NCBI GenBank assembly: GCA_002633005.1
Contig: NMRA01000545.1
Coordinates: 93,690 to 157,689 of the forward strand
From: Phoronis australis
Lineage: Eukaryota > Phoronida > Phoronidae
Length of the DNA: 64,000 nucleotides
Direction of reading: 5' to 3'
This document shows, one piece after another, positions 10,622 to 25,600 of the stretch. The position numbers were made by a program, and so were the translations under genes. The notes beneath the pieces were generated by a model, which worked only from the letters and a program-made list of their open reading frames with translations, did not search any database and was not told where the DNA came from. Numbering within the stretch: the stretch's first letter is position 1; each line of letters opens with the position of its first letter.

Positions 10622-13600
10622 CTGGTAAAGAAATGATCCAATACTAATTAATTATGAATAAAGTAATGCATAAATCTGTTTGGCATGAGGAAATCAGATG
10701 TTTTCAGTTTCATATTTAAAGAGACATTATCGTTTTTACGGCCAAAATCCCCATTTTTGGGATTGTTGCTAGTTGCGGTAGATTTTCTGAAGTTGTAATG
10801 ACTACACCTTTACAACAAGAAAATTTGTTTTTTTGAGATTTTGTTACAAATCGCCAGTTCTCGTCGATGTTTTCTAGACACTTGCTGAGAACAATGCCGG
10901 TGAATTTACCGGTTAAGTACGTCTAAAATAATGTAGTCATTTATCAACTGCGGTTTGACTCGTCCACAAAGCGTTTGACTGTGAATACGCGTGTGCCTGG
11001 TTCATAAAAATTACTCTTCTCGACGATAATGTCACTTAAATGCCCGATTGGTTACAAGTCTCAGCAATTTCCATGAATTTTGTGCTAACGTTACGAGTAC
11101 CTTTATTGACAAGTCTGTACATAGACAAATGCGTACAAAACCGTAGAAATACTGAGTTGCTAAACTGTCGTAAAAGAATATATTTTCTAAAAGCAGAAAA
11201 CCAGTAGAATATATTTTTGACTTAAAGGGTCAATATCCATTTTACGACCGAAAGGCGCATACTTGGTGTTTCTGTAGGACGGGGTAGATTTCATTTGCGT
11301 TGACCAGAGCTATAAAACAACCAAATCCGATGTGCTTTTGCGATCTTATTACTGACATACAGTCGGGAAATTGAGACCCCTGTCTTCACTAGTTCAATTC
11401 GCTTGCACTTTACCTGCATAGCGTCACACAGCGACCGTGAGATATTATATTCCACAATAAATATATACTGAGTTAAAATCTGGTTTCATAGACATTTGGC
11501 TAAATATACAGACTCGTCAACAAGCTCTACACAACTTTAAGCAAACAGAAAAGTACATGTGCATTCATAGCAAAACAACAACATAAATATACCATCAAGC
11601 ATTTGGTATAAATATTTCAGATGAAATCTAAAAATGCTGTTTCAGTTTTCTTAATTTGCTACCATCCTGACAAAGGATCGACTTTTAGATGTCTTTTAAC
11701 TTGTAAAGACCTTGGTTTCACCGAATGTTTGACGTCGAAAATCGGTAATTTGTATACAAATCACAAAAACGCATATCGAATTTTGTTTTTATATAGCTCT
11801 GGTGAAATGTAATAATCTCAAGAAGTCTAACCTATCTAACAACTATCCCCAAAATGCGTTTTGTCGGTCGCAAAACCCCGGCCACAGTATACCGTCCATT
11901 TAAAAAAGAATTCCACACATGGTTTTGTAGCTAATAAAGTAAAAAAGTAGTTGCAAACATCAGGTGAAAAAATATCTCTGGAAATTGTGGCAAACACCAT
12001 GAAAATCAAGATTTTAAAGAAAACACAGTCACGTGATTACGCAGACTTGCCTTCAATTTTGTTAGCAAAATGAAATTCGGTGATCACCAAGAATTTTAAA
12101 ACATATATAGCGTTATATTTAGCGATTAATACTTAAAATGTAATCTATGAAATTTGATCCTTAGAAACTAAATTGTCTTTGGGAACGAGAAGAACGCAGA
12201 GCGGCGAAATGCGCCCACGACTGCACCTCAAATGGTATACTCCAGTCGGTGTTCATAAGTATCTTAAAAATAGCCATTAGATGATGGTGCAATAATGTCA
12301 AACACATTGAAATAGAAGGCGTCGTCCGCTCCCCAATAGAAAACCATTTGTCAAATTTCATGAAAATCCGTCAAACTAGGAATTCCTAAGATGCATTGGC
12401 AAACGTAAAAAATAAATTGTCGCTAGGTGGCATTGCGATAGTGCGATCCTCCCATGTATTGCCATAAGTCCCAAAGTTCTTCTAAGGGGTTTAAGAGAAA
12501 CAGCCGTCTGAAAATCATCAAATCGTACTCTTGTCAGTGGGGCTCATTTGCAAATTTTCGTAACGATCTTTCCTGTTCCTGGGGTGTATGCCTTGTCGGG
12601 GCGGAACAGCTTGCGTATCTCCGTGACCTCTAGAGCTTTACCGGCGGGAGTTTAAAACTCCTGGCAGGGCTACCCATGCCGGGCAGGTTGAAAGGTAGAG
12701 ATCAGACGAAATTCACCCCCAAACACTACCTAAGGTCACACTAGGGTTGGGCGTAAGGCCAAATCCCTTACCCTGTAAATCATTGCTCCTGTTACCTACG
12801 AAAAGGACAACTCTTACATCAAAACCTGGGCAGACTGGGCTCATCAGCCATAGAAGGCAACCAGTTTAGGAGAAGGCCACTCCGAAATGAAACCATGTGC
12901 TGCCACGAAAACGGAGCATGTCGGCTAATGACAGCGAGCACCTTCTGTACCTGTACCACCTTCCCTGCAGAAGAGAACTAGACATGCACGTATTTTACCC
13001 ATCATGGCCATGCAAACGGATATTAGACGGTATGGTGCTCGTCCCGTGGTTCGCCAGGCGGTGACAGCGCCGGTTCCTCAGCCACGAAAGGACCCACCTT
13101 TAGCGAATGGTGAGGCGAATCCAAGACTCAACCGAAGGCAGCAAAGCTCAGTGCTAGCTAGCCAACATAGTCAGTCGGAAACATAAGTTGCTCCGCTTGT
13201 CTTCGCACAGTGGAACGCTGAGGGTCTTCGCAAGAAGAAACCCGAGCTCCAAGATTTCCGCCGTAGAGAGCAAGTGGACATCATCTGTATCCAGGAGACA
13301 CACCTTCATTGCTTCTTCATCAGAGGTTACGAGCTCTTCCGACATGACAAAATCAACTGTTCCAACGGAATGGTCACAAACCAGCTAGGAGGGAGCGACC
13401 ACCTACCAGTGACTACTAGAACAACCCTCCGTCACAAAAAAGAGCCTAGCTGGAACTACAAAAAGGCAAACTAGACGAAGTTTAAAAAAACTGACAGGCA
13501 CACTCTGCAGAAAAACCACCATTGACTCAAAGCAAGACATCATTATCAAAGTCAGGCGGATTTCCAACTGCATGCTCCAGGCGGCACGTCAGAGCATTCC

Positions 13601-16600
13601 AAGGGGAATACGAAGAGACTACAAACCATACTGGAGTGACCACCTGCAGAGTCTCCATGACCAAGTAACATCAACAAGACAGCAACTTGAAAAAGACCCA
13701 TCCCCAGAAAACACAGCAATCTACAACCATGCAAGAGCTGCATTTGATGAGGAAAAACCAACAGAAATTCGCAAATCCTGGCACGAAAAGACCAGCTCTC
13801 TAAACATGGAGAAAGACACAGGGAAACTCTGGCAGCTCACAAAGACCCTAAACGACAACCACCAGTGCACTCCAATAGTAACGCTCCTAAAAGAAAGTGG
13901 ACAGACTTACACTGGGAGGAGAACCGCATCCCTGCTTGCTGAGAATTTTAGAGATGACAGTCTCCTGGACATTCCTAGGCAGAAAACAGCAGAAGTCCGA
14001 ACAAAGAAAACAGAGGAAATGAGAAAGAGGCAACAACAACAAACTGTCAGCATGACTAACGACTTCACCATGTAAGAACTGAACAATTTCATCAGACAAC
14101 TCAAGACCAAGAAGGCACCCGGAAAGGACGGCATCAGCAATGATATGATTCAACACCTTGGCAGTCTCACCAAACAGAAGCTTCTGGATATTTACAACCA
14201 GTCTTGGAGAATGGAGTTTTTCCAGTCAGCTGGAAGGAAGCCATAATCATTCCAATCTTAAAGAAGGGGAAGGACAGGCACAGCAAGAGCAGCTATCGCC
14301 ACATCAGCCTTCTCAGCTGTACCGGCAAACTCATGGAACGCATGATCAACAAACTTCTGCAATATCACCTAGAAAAGAGCGGACTTATTAACCCCACCCA
14401 GTCAAGGTTCAGAAAGAACAGAAGCACAGAGGATCAGATCACACTCCTCACCCAAGACATAGAAAATGACTTTCAGCAGAACATGAAGACACTAGCCGTC
14501 TTTGTGGACCTATCTAAACCTTCGATAAGGTCTAGAAGGAAGGCTTACTCCTCAAGCTCCTCCAAAAGCAAGTATGTGACAAAATGTATGCGTGGATTAA
14601 TAGTTACCTCTTCCAAAGATCTGCGCGCGTAAAGCTGGAAGGACAGACAAGCAAGCTGATTAGGACTAGGGAAGGAGTACCCCAGGGCAGCATAATATCG
14701 CCTACACTCTTTGTTGTATTCATTGATGACATTGATGACCACCTGTCTACGCACATTTCAGGGATTATCCATGCAAATGACCAGGCTGTATGGACAAAAG
14801 CAGAATACATCACCACAGCAGCTTACAGAATGCAGGGAGCCATAGACATCAACCTAAACTGGGTAAAAGAGTGTGTGGTCATGATCAACAGGACCAAAAC
14901 AGAGGCCACGTGCTTTCCCATCTACCCCAAAAAAGAAGAGTTCTCGCTCCAGCTAGAAGGCCAGAATTTTCCCCACCAAGAAACCCCAACCTACCTTGGG
15001 GTTAAACTGGACAAGAGGCTTACTTGGTCCCCTCACATTGCTGCCATGCGCAGCAAAGCTACAAAGAAAATTGCTGTGATGAAGAAACTTGCTGGTACCA
15101 GTTGGGGTGCAAACACGAAGATCTTGATCCAAGTTTACACGGGATCTGTCGGACCCCAGGTGGAGTATGCCTCTAACGCATGGTCTACAGCTGCCAAAAA
15201 CAACACAGACAACTTAGCCAGGGTCTAGAATATTGGTCTGTGCTTAATCACAGGTAGCATGAAGACCACCCCCATCACGAAAATGGAGAAGACGACAGGC
15301 TTAAGCTCATTGGAAAAAAGACGGGATGAGAAACTCCTGAGACAGGGCGAAAAGATTAAGCGGCGTCCATCACATCCACTGCACTCCAAACTCCAAGTCC
15401 CGACCAAAAACCGCATGAAGAGGCAGAGCCCAAACCACCTCATCAAGGCACTTTAGCTGAAACATCAACCTCTGCTATCCTCAATCAACCAACCACTAGA
15501 AATGCTCCAAGACTTTGAAGAATGGTCCCTGAACGTTCCCCACATCATTCTCGACATCCCTGGGATTAAAGCAAAGAATACACAACTGGAGACAGTCCTG
15601 AAGGCCCTCACCCTAGAAACCCTAGACAGAGACTACCCTACCACCACCTGGACCCGAGTTTATACAGATGGCTGTGCAGAGAATGTTTTCAGAAATGGGG
15701 GAGGTAGGGTATTCATCAAATACCCAGACGGCAGCAATCTGCGCAAGTCCATTGCCACTGGCCTTCACTCCACCAACTACAGAGCTGAGGCAAATGCCCT
15801 ATACCTCGCAGCCCAGATACTCAACCAGCAAACGAGGCTCCCGGATCAGACAGTCTTCCTTACAGACTGCCGATCTCTTGTACAGAGCCTCCAGACAACA
15901 GAGAGGGACCAGATCCTGCAATCCATCAAACAAGAGATGTACATTTTCAACAGGAAAACCAGTGTTGTGCTGCAATAGATTCCCTCCCACTGCGGCATCA
16001 GCGGCAACGAGGAAGCAGACAGACTCTCCAAGGCAGGAAGCAAACTGGAGCAGACATCACACCCATCATCATATGGAGAAATAAAAACCCTCCTACGAAG
16101 TCACTTTAGAAATGCCTGGAGGGTACGTCTACATCTGGGGACCAGCTTGACCGGCAGGAACAAGTCACTATCTTCAGGCTAAGAACCGGCCACTGCCAGC
16201 TGCTCTCCCACATGCATCGCCTGAAAATCTCTCCACAGACGAGTGCCCCTGTGGCACTGGCCCCCAGACACCTGAGCATTTACTGCAGAGCTGCTCTATG
16301 TTCGATTACTTAAGGCGCCAGACATAGACCAGTCCGGTGGAACTCAAGGTAAAACTGTGGGGCCCGACGGCATCATTGCGGCGAACTGCAGACTTCGCCC
16401 AAAAGACCAGACTGACTATCTAAGCTACATGGCTGGGAACGCTGAAGAAGAAGAAGAAGTAACGATCTTTCGGGTGATTTGGCGGAGAGAGAGACAGACG
16501 ACTAAAATAATAAAAATAGCAACTATGTGGCGCAAAAAACGTCTAGTCCGGCAAAGGGTCATGGCGACGCTGAAGTCGGCGCATATCAACCACGTGGCGC

Positions 16601-19600
16601 AAAGTACTTCAAATCCATCAGGAAAATTTCATGAAAAACCATCAAGGAACCCTGAAGAAACAGAGATAACATTAACAATCAACAGAGTCACAAGGGAGGA
16701 TAGGGGTAGTCCAGTGGATCCAGAGTCAGATGTAAGGGGGGCATGACCATGAAAGTTCTCCGAGATTCCATTTGGCAGTTTGGGGGTGCGAATATCTGAC
16801 AGGCAAAATCCTGGCTAATGCTCTGCCCTGGTCCCCCTAAATCAAAATCCTGGATCCACCACTGAGATCCGTCATCCGTCGTCAGCTTCATTGCAAATCA
16901 CCTGTCGAATCCCCTTGAAAGAGGTTTTAAGAGATACAGCAACGGCGCTGGAGGCTTCAAGCCCAGGCAGAGTTGTCGGTAGCGCACAACCACGTTTGTA
17001 TAGGTGGGTGCATAAAAAAATCGTAGTTCTTTATAGCACCTTGTGCAAAAAGAAAACATTCATTTCAGCAGTGCAACATTTCAGTATCTGAAAGTTTCTT
17101 TGGGGTTCAATAAACCATGTCTGCAATAAGCTGTTTCAAAGATGAGCAAATTTCGACATTTTTCTTACGTTATTCAAAACCTTTAATTTGACAGTAGGCT
17201 GTTTTGGAAGGTCTAAAATGGAAAAATCATAGTTGAAATGATGTTTATAACTGCAATCGATTTAGCAACAAGCTTTGCCGTATGCTGATTGTGCCTCTCT
17301 CCTAATAAGCAGCGCTAATTTTACGTTGCGTCGGGCAATCGTAAACTCATACATACTGACGGAAACGTGGTGATTGTTATCATGAAGCGCAATGCTCGTG
17401 TGCATAATGCGTTGGAAAACAACGCCAGCGATCGGTCCTGGGTTCGAGCATTCATTGCCGTTGAATGTCAGATACCATCGGGAACATCCGGGAACCATTT
17501 CCAATTCTCTGATGTCACCTTGGTAGTAAATGCGCAGTTGACTGAGTGACGACTGCTTCACGTACGTTACCGACTATAAGGATACAAAAGAAAGGAGTTT
17601 CTCAGTCACACACAAAACGGCTAAAAATCCGCCTTCCTTGACAAAACCAACTTTTGGTTCAGACCACTTACCATTACAAATTGGTTCAACATTCTAAAAT
17701 AACAAAGCTTCCAGTTTCAAACACCAATGATCAAGAGAACCCTACCTCCATAGGTATTAAAGCGGCAGTAGCAATAAACCCGCCTTCTATCACAAATTTT
17801 TGATTCAGACCATTTCCATTTATGGAAACTGGTCTCAAACTGTTCATTAGTGGAGGTGATTTCAGACCGTTATTGTTTGCGACCAGGCTGTTCAGATCGG
17901 CTTGTCTCGGAATGTCATATAACACGGCGAGAATGGTCAGTTTATTACAAATCTAGAGGTCACTTCTCATCTGAGTAGGAAAAATTTGAGATCAATTTTA
18001 TAGTGGAAAGTGAACTGAATCAAAGTTTGCTTCTTACAAGAAACTCGGGTTGATTTAAAAGCGTGAATTATACCTACAATGTAGAGTTCTCTGGGTGTTG
18101 TTTTTGACAAAACAGTAGTCTCGTCATATCTTGCTAGATTACCTGCGCGGAAATAGGCACATACATACTGCTAATCGGACTTACAATGAGGAGAATGGGT
18201 CCCTCGTCCGTGCCGTCGCTGAGCGACCACCACCACCATTGGTGTATGTTGTGTTCAGGTAAGCGATGTAGTTTGCCATCAGCAGTCATCACTGCAATAG
18301 TAAGAGATCTGAACAGAGACGGTAGTCTCACAGTAAGCAGGTAGCCATTGTCTGGGGGAGTAAAAGTTTGCGATAAATGTAGATGTAGATATTAAATGCT
18401 AATAACATCAAAAATCCTAACGCTCATTGTAGTGTGATGCGTCACGTACACATACGCGTATTATATTTCATTAAAGACACGACTTAGACGCGTATTAATA
18501 TAACAAGTAGTACCGAAAAAACGAAGGTCTTGGATGTCAGTACATGGTGGCAGCGGTGGGATTTCGTAACTTTAACAAGCAGCAGACTGGTAATACTCAT
18601 ACTGACTTTAATCAACTCCTGCAACATTGACTCAAACTGTTCACAATAACGGATTTTATGTATAGCTTTTATGTTGACATTCCCGTTTTAGAGTCACAAA
18701 GTTTCGATAGATGGCGTCGCATAGGCCTGTCCTACGAATTGCAGTCTCGGACTGCACCATATGTATAGAACAATTTAAACCGTGGAAACAACGTGCACAA
18801 TTTTTTCGGGGACATCCAAAAAAACCGGCGAAAAACTAGTGCTTTCCATACTTGAAGGATGATGAAGGTCTGAAAATATATAATACCTTCCAACTGACTG
18901 AAGATTACTCTAAACAACCGAACGTTTTTTGACAGATTTGAGGAGCGACTGTCCGCTGTCAAACCTAATTTCCGTGCAGTCAGACTGGACTTAAACTTTA
19001 TGTATCAACAGCAATTTGAAAAGCTTGTTCAGTTTGTTACCAAATTTAAAACGAAAACTGTTAATTGTTAATTCGAACCACAAGAAGAGAAAGAACGCAC
19101 TGTGGAACAAATCTTGGAGATCACACCTCTGGTCGATTTGCAGAAATGACTGCTGACCGAGAGCAAAGACGCTTCGTTGAGCGACATAAGCATATCAGCC
19201 ATAGCAGGTCAGCCACTAAGGTCAATCATGAAGTCGGCGCCTTTAAGAAACCCGAACCCCGAAATACTTCAAACTCAAAAACACAGTCAGCCTGCAAATG
19301 TTGTGGCCTCACATACGCGGTAAGCAATTTTGTCCCGCTCGAGATGCAACGTGATATGCATGTGGTAACACCGGACACTGGTCTTCACTAGATCTGCACA
19401 AACCCATCCTGTCACAAAACCTTGACCGCCCTCAAACCACCAAAACCCAACACCTCAAACAACATTGTCATTTTCACAAGCTGTTCGAGGACAACGGTGA
19501 ATACCGCAACACTGACCAAATTTCGACCGATGTTCAAGACATCGAGTACAACACTATACGTTCCGTTGGGGAGGAGAAGAGAACACAAGCTTATGTAAAG

Positions 19601-22600
19601 AGCCAGGTTAAGCGCCAAAGCGACTCAAGACTTTTCAACCGTATACTGCAAGGTGGACTCTGGTGCCGAGGGAAATACCCCCCCCCCCTTGCGAATTTTT
19701 CTACAAATGTCCCCTGAGCTTCTCAACGAACATGGATTCCCAAATGTTCAGAGAGAACATGTAAGCAGTACGGGCAACACATCTTCAACTGCTTTAAATG
19801 GCACCATCATCCAAGGTTAAGACAGCATCGCTCTTGACTGTGACTTCAGCCTAAACTTATCAAAACCAGATTCTATATAGTGAAGGCCGAGGGTACCATT
19901 TTTGTCTTTTGAAATACTCAATATTCTCACACTCAACGCCAATGTACAGTCGGTTGACTACAACACCAAATTACCAGAAAAAAACTCAAACACAGAGAAA
20001 CAGACTATTCAGCCCCAATTACCCTCTGATATCATTTCTTTTAAGGACTTAAAGTATAGGTATCCCAACAAGTTTGTCAGAATTGGTAACCTACCGGGAA
20101 AGGTCAAGCCTGACGCAACACCGTTCACAGATCCTCCCAGAAAATACTTCATCCACATACGTGATTGACTCCGTGAGGATAAGATGCAGAGCCAATAAGT
20201 TATATCCCAAAATGCAATGAACATTCAGAATGGTGCAACAGTGTGACTACGGTGATCAATCCCGACGAGTCGTTGAAAGAGTGCTTGGACCCGAAACGCT
20301 TAAAGGCAGCCACACAAAACGTCAACACCCGAAGAAATTACACATAGACTGAACGGTGCTAAGTACTTCTCAAAGGTGGATGCCAAATCCGGGTATTGGA
20401 GCATCAAGCTCGATGGAGCTAGTCAAAGCTTTGACCACATTCCGGACACCTTTCGGCCCATATAAGCACTTACGATTGCCAATGGGTCTGTCAGTTTCAC
20501 AGGATTTATTCCAACAGCTTGTCGACCAAATCCTCGAACAGTGCCCTGTCGTGGTGTAAGGACGTACCGAGTGCGACCACGAACACAATCTCACCTGTCT
20601 AATGGATGTTGTATCCAAGAACTGTCTCGTTTTCAATAGCAATAAAAGTCACATCAAGAAACGGGACTTCACATTCTTCGGCATGGTATGTGGAATCGAT
20701 GGCGTTAATTCTGGCCCTAGAAAGGTCGACGACCTCCAGACCGTGCTTCAACCAACCAACAGAACTGAGCTACAAAAATTCATGGGTCTCATCACTTATC
20801 TGTCTCCATTCAATCAAAATTTGTCCCCACATGCAGAACCACTGAGAGCATTGCTCTACCAAGATGTTCCGTTTGACTGGGTCGGACGACTACACGCATA
20901 TCTACAAATCACTCAAGTCGACTATTTCCAAAGACGCTTGTCTGAAGAACTAAGATAATAGAGCCCCAACCTTCCTTATAGTTGATTCTAGCCTTCAAGG
21001 CCTGGGTGCAGCGCTGCTTCAGCCAGACAAGCTCAATGATAATCACTATTCCAAACAATATCGTCCTGTAGCTTTTGCAAATCGCTAACTCAGACACAGC
21101 GAAACTACGCCGCTGCTACCACACCTATCTATACGAAAGACCATTTACCGTGATTTCGGATCACAGACCTCTTGAAATGACTTGGAACAAACCAATAACA
21201 GCAGCTTCACATCGACTACAAGCGACGCGTCTCAGTTTACAAGGGCATAACTTTATCATAATGTACTTACCGGGGAAAGACATTGGTATAGTTAATGCAT
21301 TCATCCTACTACAAGGAAAGATTGTCTAGACCTCGATATACGCGTTGAAACTCTCCACACTCTTTGCACATTGAGAGAAATGATCTCCGGTGGTTGGCCA
21401 GACGCAGACAGACGCGTCCCGGGCCACATTCGTCAGGTTTGGTCACATTATGATGAACGATGGTGTCATCATGAAAGGAGGAGTGATGATACCAGAACCA
21501 ATCCATCCACAGATACTGCCTAACCTGCACTCCGGGCGCCTTGGCAATAGAAGAACACAACTCCGTGCACGAAAAGATATCTTTTGGCCGGTCATAAACA
21601 TCGTCGACCTGTGCAAACCCTATGATGTCAGGATTAACAACCTAACCCAAAGAAAGAAGCTCTTCTGCAGACAGAACTGTCCTCCTGTGCATGGACCTCT
21701 TCCAGATTGAAAACAAACACTACTTGATTCTCTTAAACTACTATTCCCATTAGTTGAGTTACTCCCTAGTCCGACAACCTCGTCTGTTATAAAGAAGTAC
21801 TGCAACCTCGTGGGCATTTCTGATGTAATCTATTTTAGTGTGAGCGATCATCTATTAGTATATTTTACACGTAATTTACACAGAACGCCCTTAAGTGCCC
21901 ACAAAACTATTGACGTAAGATCGCTCGAGAATATTACTCTAAAGTGCTTCTACTCGATGACAGGCTCAGCATTGATTGGGAACCTGTCCTGTAGTGAAGA
22001 GATAATCTCTTCCTAGTAGTACCTACAAAACGAAGTTATTGTGTGTCATAACACTCATTTGTGCAGTTGGAAAAAGGAACCTATTTGACAGTTTCGAACT
22101 TCAAAGTGAGCCCTTCTCTAGGGAATTTTGCCAGGAAAGGGATCTTTTTGTAGGTATATTTTTCAAAAAAGTACCTTTTGTTGGGAAAATGGTCGAGAAA
22201 AAGTCACTCTTCTGGGCGGCACATTCTGTGTACTTGTTATATTATAGTACCCTCAGAGCCACAGTTAGGTGACAGGGAGGTGCGTGCCAGTGACTACCGC
22301 AAACAAACACATGTATCCGTTGAACCGTTTCAGTATCTTAAGAAGCGCAAAGTAATGCTTAGTATGGGTAGGTTGGCTGGTAAAATAACTTATTTTTCCA
22401 CTTCACAGGAGTGTGGCGATTTCGAAAGAATTTCTTTCGAAGCGCGATATTCAAATTAATACCTTTGAAGTCGAATGTGGAAGATGATTTACTTATGAAA
22501 AAGGTACGAGCCTGTCTATTCTGTAAACAATTTAAAAATATAATATCCTTTTATGCATTCACTAATTTAGAACGCAGGATGAGTTTCGAGAGTCGAAACC

Positions 22601-25600
22601 TGTCAATAGAATAAGAAATTTAGCAACTTTTGTGCCTGCATTATAACACTGCTTACTTTTTTCTTTGTGTTTAAAGTGGGCGGGGCTAATGCAAAAACCT
22701 CATTACAAAGGGTGACAGCTGATTGACTACCCATAACGCCACTAAATACAGTGGCCAATTTAGGTGGTGGTCGTGGTCTTGCGTTAAAAGCCGTTTGACG
22801 AAGTTTTCAATTAAAGTGAAGCATGAAGAGTGTCTTTAATGCTTTTGATAAATAAAATGAAAGTAATTGTTGCTTTTATTCAATGAGTTGACGAAGTTTA
22901 CAGAATCATTGCTCAAGTCGTTACTACCGTTATGTAGAAGACCAAATTATCCAAATTTGGAGCCCGCTACTGTGGGAATGAGTGCTATAAGTTTACATGT
23001 ATATGACATTTTCTTTTAAGTTGGCCAAAGGTAGAATTTTGAAATGCTTTATCAAAGTTTTGATCTCATTGAATAAAATATCCTGCTTCACTATATAGTA
23101 TGGTAGCCAGGGTAAGACTATTAAGTCTTAAAATGAGTGTGGTTCACCCCTTATTGTGACGCGGCAATTTTTGACGTGTGCCAGGAGAAAGTTTTCGACT
23201 AAACGCACCAGAAAACTCTTCCGGGAGACGCGGGTTTTCATAGAAACAGGAAAACGAAAATGGCTTGATAATAATAGGAAGGGATGAGGTATAAAGAACA
23301 GTTAATAATTCTACTTGCTCCACTAGAGTTTAAATACCTGTGTTGAGCAACTGATCTCTAAACGCATGTATCAACTCAAGTATTTCAACTCTAGTGCAGG
23401 CAATTCAGCGTTCTGTGAACATTTTAACACTAACCGAAGCATTTTTGACAGCAATAACGTCATAACTTTGGATCAAAACTCTTGCTCCAGAACCATTGAC
23501 TCGTTGCCCCAGAGGTCAGAAGTCATAGACAACACTGATTGGGCACCAATTTTCGCAATCTGTGCCGGGTAGCAAGAAACAGTCCCAAATGGGGATTTAA
23601 CTAAGTTTCCAAAATCTTTTGCCTATTTGCGTCTTTGCTCACTCACAGATGTAATCTTTTTCTATTATTTTTTCTTTGTTATGGCGTCCTCTTTGACTAA
23701 AGACACTTTCTAATAATATAACTAAAACTGAGCCCTGAATTCAATGAAAATAAATAGGGACTTAGTGCTTAAGTTAGGAGAGTTACATGAAAATATCGCA
23801 TTACATTTTCGATAATGTTGAGAATGCAACGTCGAGTTCACTCTCGATTTGTATCAAAGCCAAAAATTGACTTGGAAATGAAACTAAAACAGCGTAAGAA
23901 AGGGCAATCAGTGTTGTCACAAGTCCACAAATACGCATTAGATTTAAGGAACTGAGCTGAGTGCCTATTTGGGACTGTTTTATGCAACCGGCCACAGGAT
24001 CCCAGCATACTATGATTTCGTTCTAGTTACACACCTGCTGTGACGTCTTGGTCATACCGTATTTCTTCTATGATCAGCCTACTCATTTGGTGCCATCCAG
24101 TGTGAACCTCCGGAAAATGTTCAAATTGCTGAACATAAATCTGCACAGATATCAGCCCGGCTCTAATATTGTTGCACATGCCTGTCACTGAAAGAGATTT
24201 AAATGTGGACAACATGACGACCGTCGGACATCTGAGTATGAGTTCGGCAAAATAATTTCTTAGATAAACGACGCTGAACTTAACCTAAACAATGTTAAAG
24301 CTAGTCTTTACTCGTATACAGACGAGTTTTTCAAGGATTATTTTTACTCAAGTTTTCTTGCATATATATGCATGGCGTCAGAGCGTCACTTATAGACGGA
24401 GGCGACTACCCAACACGTGGTCATGTGTGTAGAAGTTTTGATGTGAAACAGCGCACAACTTTTCATTTTGTTCATAGAGTTTTCGGCATTGTAGAATAAT
24501 GGCAACGAGTTCAATGACGTTTTCACTACCAGACAAGACCCATTGAGTTCTATACAGTGCCTCCTTACGAAATATATACTATGTAGCTAGAAAAAAGTGT
24601 AGCAGAACCATCTTCAATCGCATAGAAATTTGTTTATTACTTATCAAAGGTCAAAGGTTACAAGACTGTCACTCAAATCGAATCTCCCGCCAGGCAGAGC
24701 AGTTCCGTGTCTATCCTCAGTCCTTTCGGTTTCCGAGTCTCCATAATATTGAGCCAACGAAACGTATAGAGCATAGACAGATAACGCGGAAAACGAAAAC
24801 AAAAGATAGTATTGATCCTGAGGATTTGTGCGTCAGTACATGTAGTAATACTGGGCCCAGACAGTAATTATATTTGACGATCCCTGTGTGGATCCCGGAA
24901 AGAGGTCACGCCTCAGGTCAGCCAAAGGTTAAGGAGTCGTTGCCATTTTTTGCATACAAACTCCCGAGATGGCTAAAAATAAGCAGGCTACAGCACGTCG
25001 ACATCAGTACTGCGCTATGAGGTAACGACAAGCCATAAAAAATCGAAAAATAAGCAACATAGATTCCCGTCCTAACTTGTGCAACTGACAAAACTTAAAA
25101 TGGAAAAAGTACTGAATTGTACTTGTTAGCAGCTGCCCTTAATTAATATAAGTATGTGTCATCTCTGCGTGATGGTAATTCTACAATTCCATCATTGACG
25201 GAAACATTTCATAAAAGGCAAGTTTTAGATCTTTTGTGTAATGAATTTTGAAACTTGATGTTTTAAAGACAACCTTCGCTGTATTTTCATTCTAGCATTA
25301 TAGAACCAATCCCATCATTTGAACTATTATCGTATTATTTCCCAAGAATTGAAATTATCGAAACCTATTGCGTAAATGCCCTTTGATTAAATTTGCCTTA
25401 AAATACATTTTTGTTAAGCTTATAAAGTGATGCGAAAAGTGTATACTTCAATAACGAGTGACTAAGGTTCTTTTTGATTAAATTCCAATGTTTTTGTGTT
25501 CACTTTGTCCTCCATCACTTGTCTTTTTGTATAAAATTAACTGAAACAGACTCTTTCTTGAATGTAAGTATAGACGCTATTTCCTTTTAAACGGAAGCCT

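Larger units (their letters stand above)
12573..16458 (+). mobile_element. Full-length but broken LINE with RNase H (I/Jockey-like group)
   Basis: A 3886-bp non-LTR retrotransposon bounded by a perfect 13-bp duplication and ending in a (GAA)n tail, which fixes both ends. In order it has a GC-richer 5' leader, an AP-endonuclease start, a reverse transcriptase, an RNase H domain and a Cys/His tail (CPCGTGPQTPEHLL). Frames change several times and stops occur, so it is inactive. RNase H downstream of RT is typical of the I group and its relatives; I cannot fix the clade by eye. It sits in the last intron of the mosaic gene, on the opposite strand. Confidence 0.88.
18380..21810 (+). mobile_element. 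Decayed Ty3/gypsy LTR retrotransposon
   Basis: Order of recognisable parts: a possible LTR end and primer-binding region at about 18.37-18.56 kb (ACA then TGGTGGCAGCGGTGGGAT), a gag piece with a C-x2-C knuckle start (CKCCG, about 19.3 kb), a protease-like DSGAEGN (about 19.65 kb), RT (20.36-20.95 kb), RNase H (20.97-21.27 kb) and an integrase start (21.3-21.7 kb). Nearly every domain is broken by frameshifts and stops. I found no matching 3' LTR, so it is probably truncated near 21.8 kb. It lies in the mosaic-gene intron between exons 9 and 10, on the opposite strand. Confidence 0.75.
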
